The translations under genes and the position numbers were made by a program. From Endosaccharibacter trunci (GTDB lineage Bacteria; Pseudomonadota; Alphaproteobacteria; Acetobacterales; Acetobacteraceae): a DNA stretch of 64,000 nt. Location: positions 124,001-188,000 of the forward strand of contig JAMSKV010000006.1 in assembly GCA_024515975.1 (NCBI GenBank). The letters run 5' to 3'. Each line of letters opens with the position of its first letter. Within the stretch, counting starts at the first letter, position 1. The notes under the pieces were generated by a model that saw only the letters and a program-made list of their open reading frames with translations, searched no databases and had not been told where the DNA came from. Below are positions 63,818-64,000 of this stretch, piece by piece.

Positions 63818-63909
63818 CCAGAGGGCAGTCGCCCTCTGGACACCCAGTTGCTAAGAATTGGGTTTCCAAAGGGCGACTGCCCTTTGGCGGGTCCAGGGCA
63901 GCGCCCTGG
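63818..63909. repeat. Multi-hairpin intergenic repeat, copy 3
   Basis: Stem-loops CCAGAGGGC/GCCCTCTGG (63818-63839), CCAAAGGGC/GCCCTTTGG (63866-63887) and CCAGGGC/GCCCTGG (63893-63909), with the spacer core GCTAAGAATTGGGTT, match the layout of the elements at 42818 and 44007. It follows rpsO and probably acts as terminator or mRNA stabiliser. The remaining 63910-64000 shows no gene; it may be the leader of the next gene. Confidence 0.85.
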
Positions 63910-64000
63910 CACAACCACGGCGGACCATTCCGGCGTTTCAGGCCACATGGGGCTCATCCTCCATGCCGTCCGAAACGTCGCCGTCCGCCCCAACCAAGGA

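Overview
This 64-kb window is high-GC chromosomal DNA from an alphaproteobacterium. The gene families (Hint-domain surface protein, GlxA-type regulators, L-arabinose/pentonate genes) and the repeated multi-hairpin intergenic elements suggest an acetic acid bacterium (Acetobacteraceae, Gluconacetobacter-like). That placement is inference; there is no rRNA in the window. Genes are densely packed in short operons with many ATGA/TGATG overlaps. No tRNA, rRNA, CRISPR or prophage was seen.

Layout. 1-499: tail of a sulfotransferase. 557-7600: glycine/serine catabolic operon sdaA-glyA-gcvT-gcvP, read leftwards and headed by a tandem glycine riboswitch; gcvH is absent. 7774-9608: HD-domain protein and divergent GlxA-type regulator. 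9756-11570: GH15 glycosidase. 11804-17069: a tightly packed run of GST, glycosyltransferase, O-antigen ligase, CobW GTPase and WD40 protein. 17175-18524: soluble chemoreceptor with a degenerate globin sensor. 18639-26151: L-arabinose module (mutarotase, pentonate dehydratase, araFGH, GntR regulator).

26225-43954 is the most interesting region. It holds a TonB receptor, a GH127 beta-L-arabinofuranosidase, an uncharacterised Tat-exported protein, a DUF885 peptidase, a beta-galactosidase, an M24 X-Pro peptidase, an amino-acid permease and three hydroxyproline-catabolism enzymes (epimerase, D-amino-acid oxidase-type dehydrogenase, DapA-family deaminase). Three near-identical palindromes with the core CGTATAC sit in its three promoter regions. 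Together with the adjacent arabinose genes it reads as a locus for taking apart arabinosylated hydroxyproline-rich plant glycoproteins (extensin or arabinogalactan-protein). Arabinose would go to 2-keto-3-deoxypentonate and hydroxyproline to alpha-ketoglutarate semialdehyde, and both routes can converge on alpha-ketoglutarate.

44050-50164: C4-dicarboxylate system (outer-membrane porin, dctA, divergent dctBD with a degenerate DctD ATPase). 50165-53800: a TetR/MFS efflux pair flanked by two decayed transposase genes. 53871-59320: POT peptide transporter, Hint-domain repeat protein and a TPR-glycosyltransferase. 59397-62340: saccharopine-dehydrogenase-like oxidoreductase and a two-gene ABC transporter. 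62578-63790: truB-rpsO. The end of the window holds only a multi-hairpin repeat.
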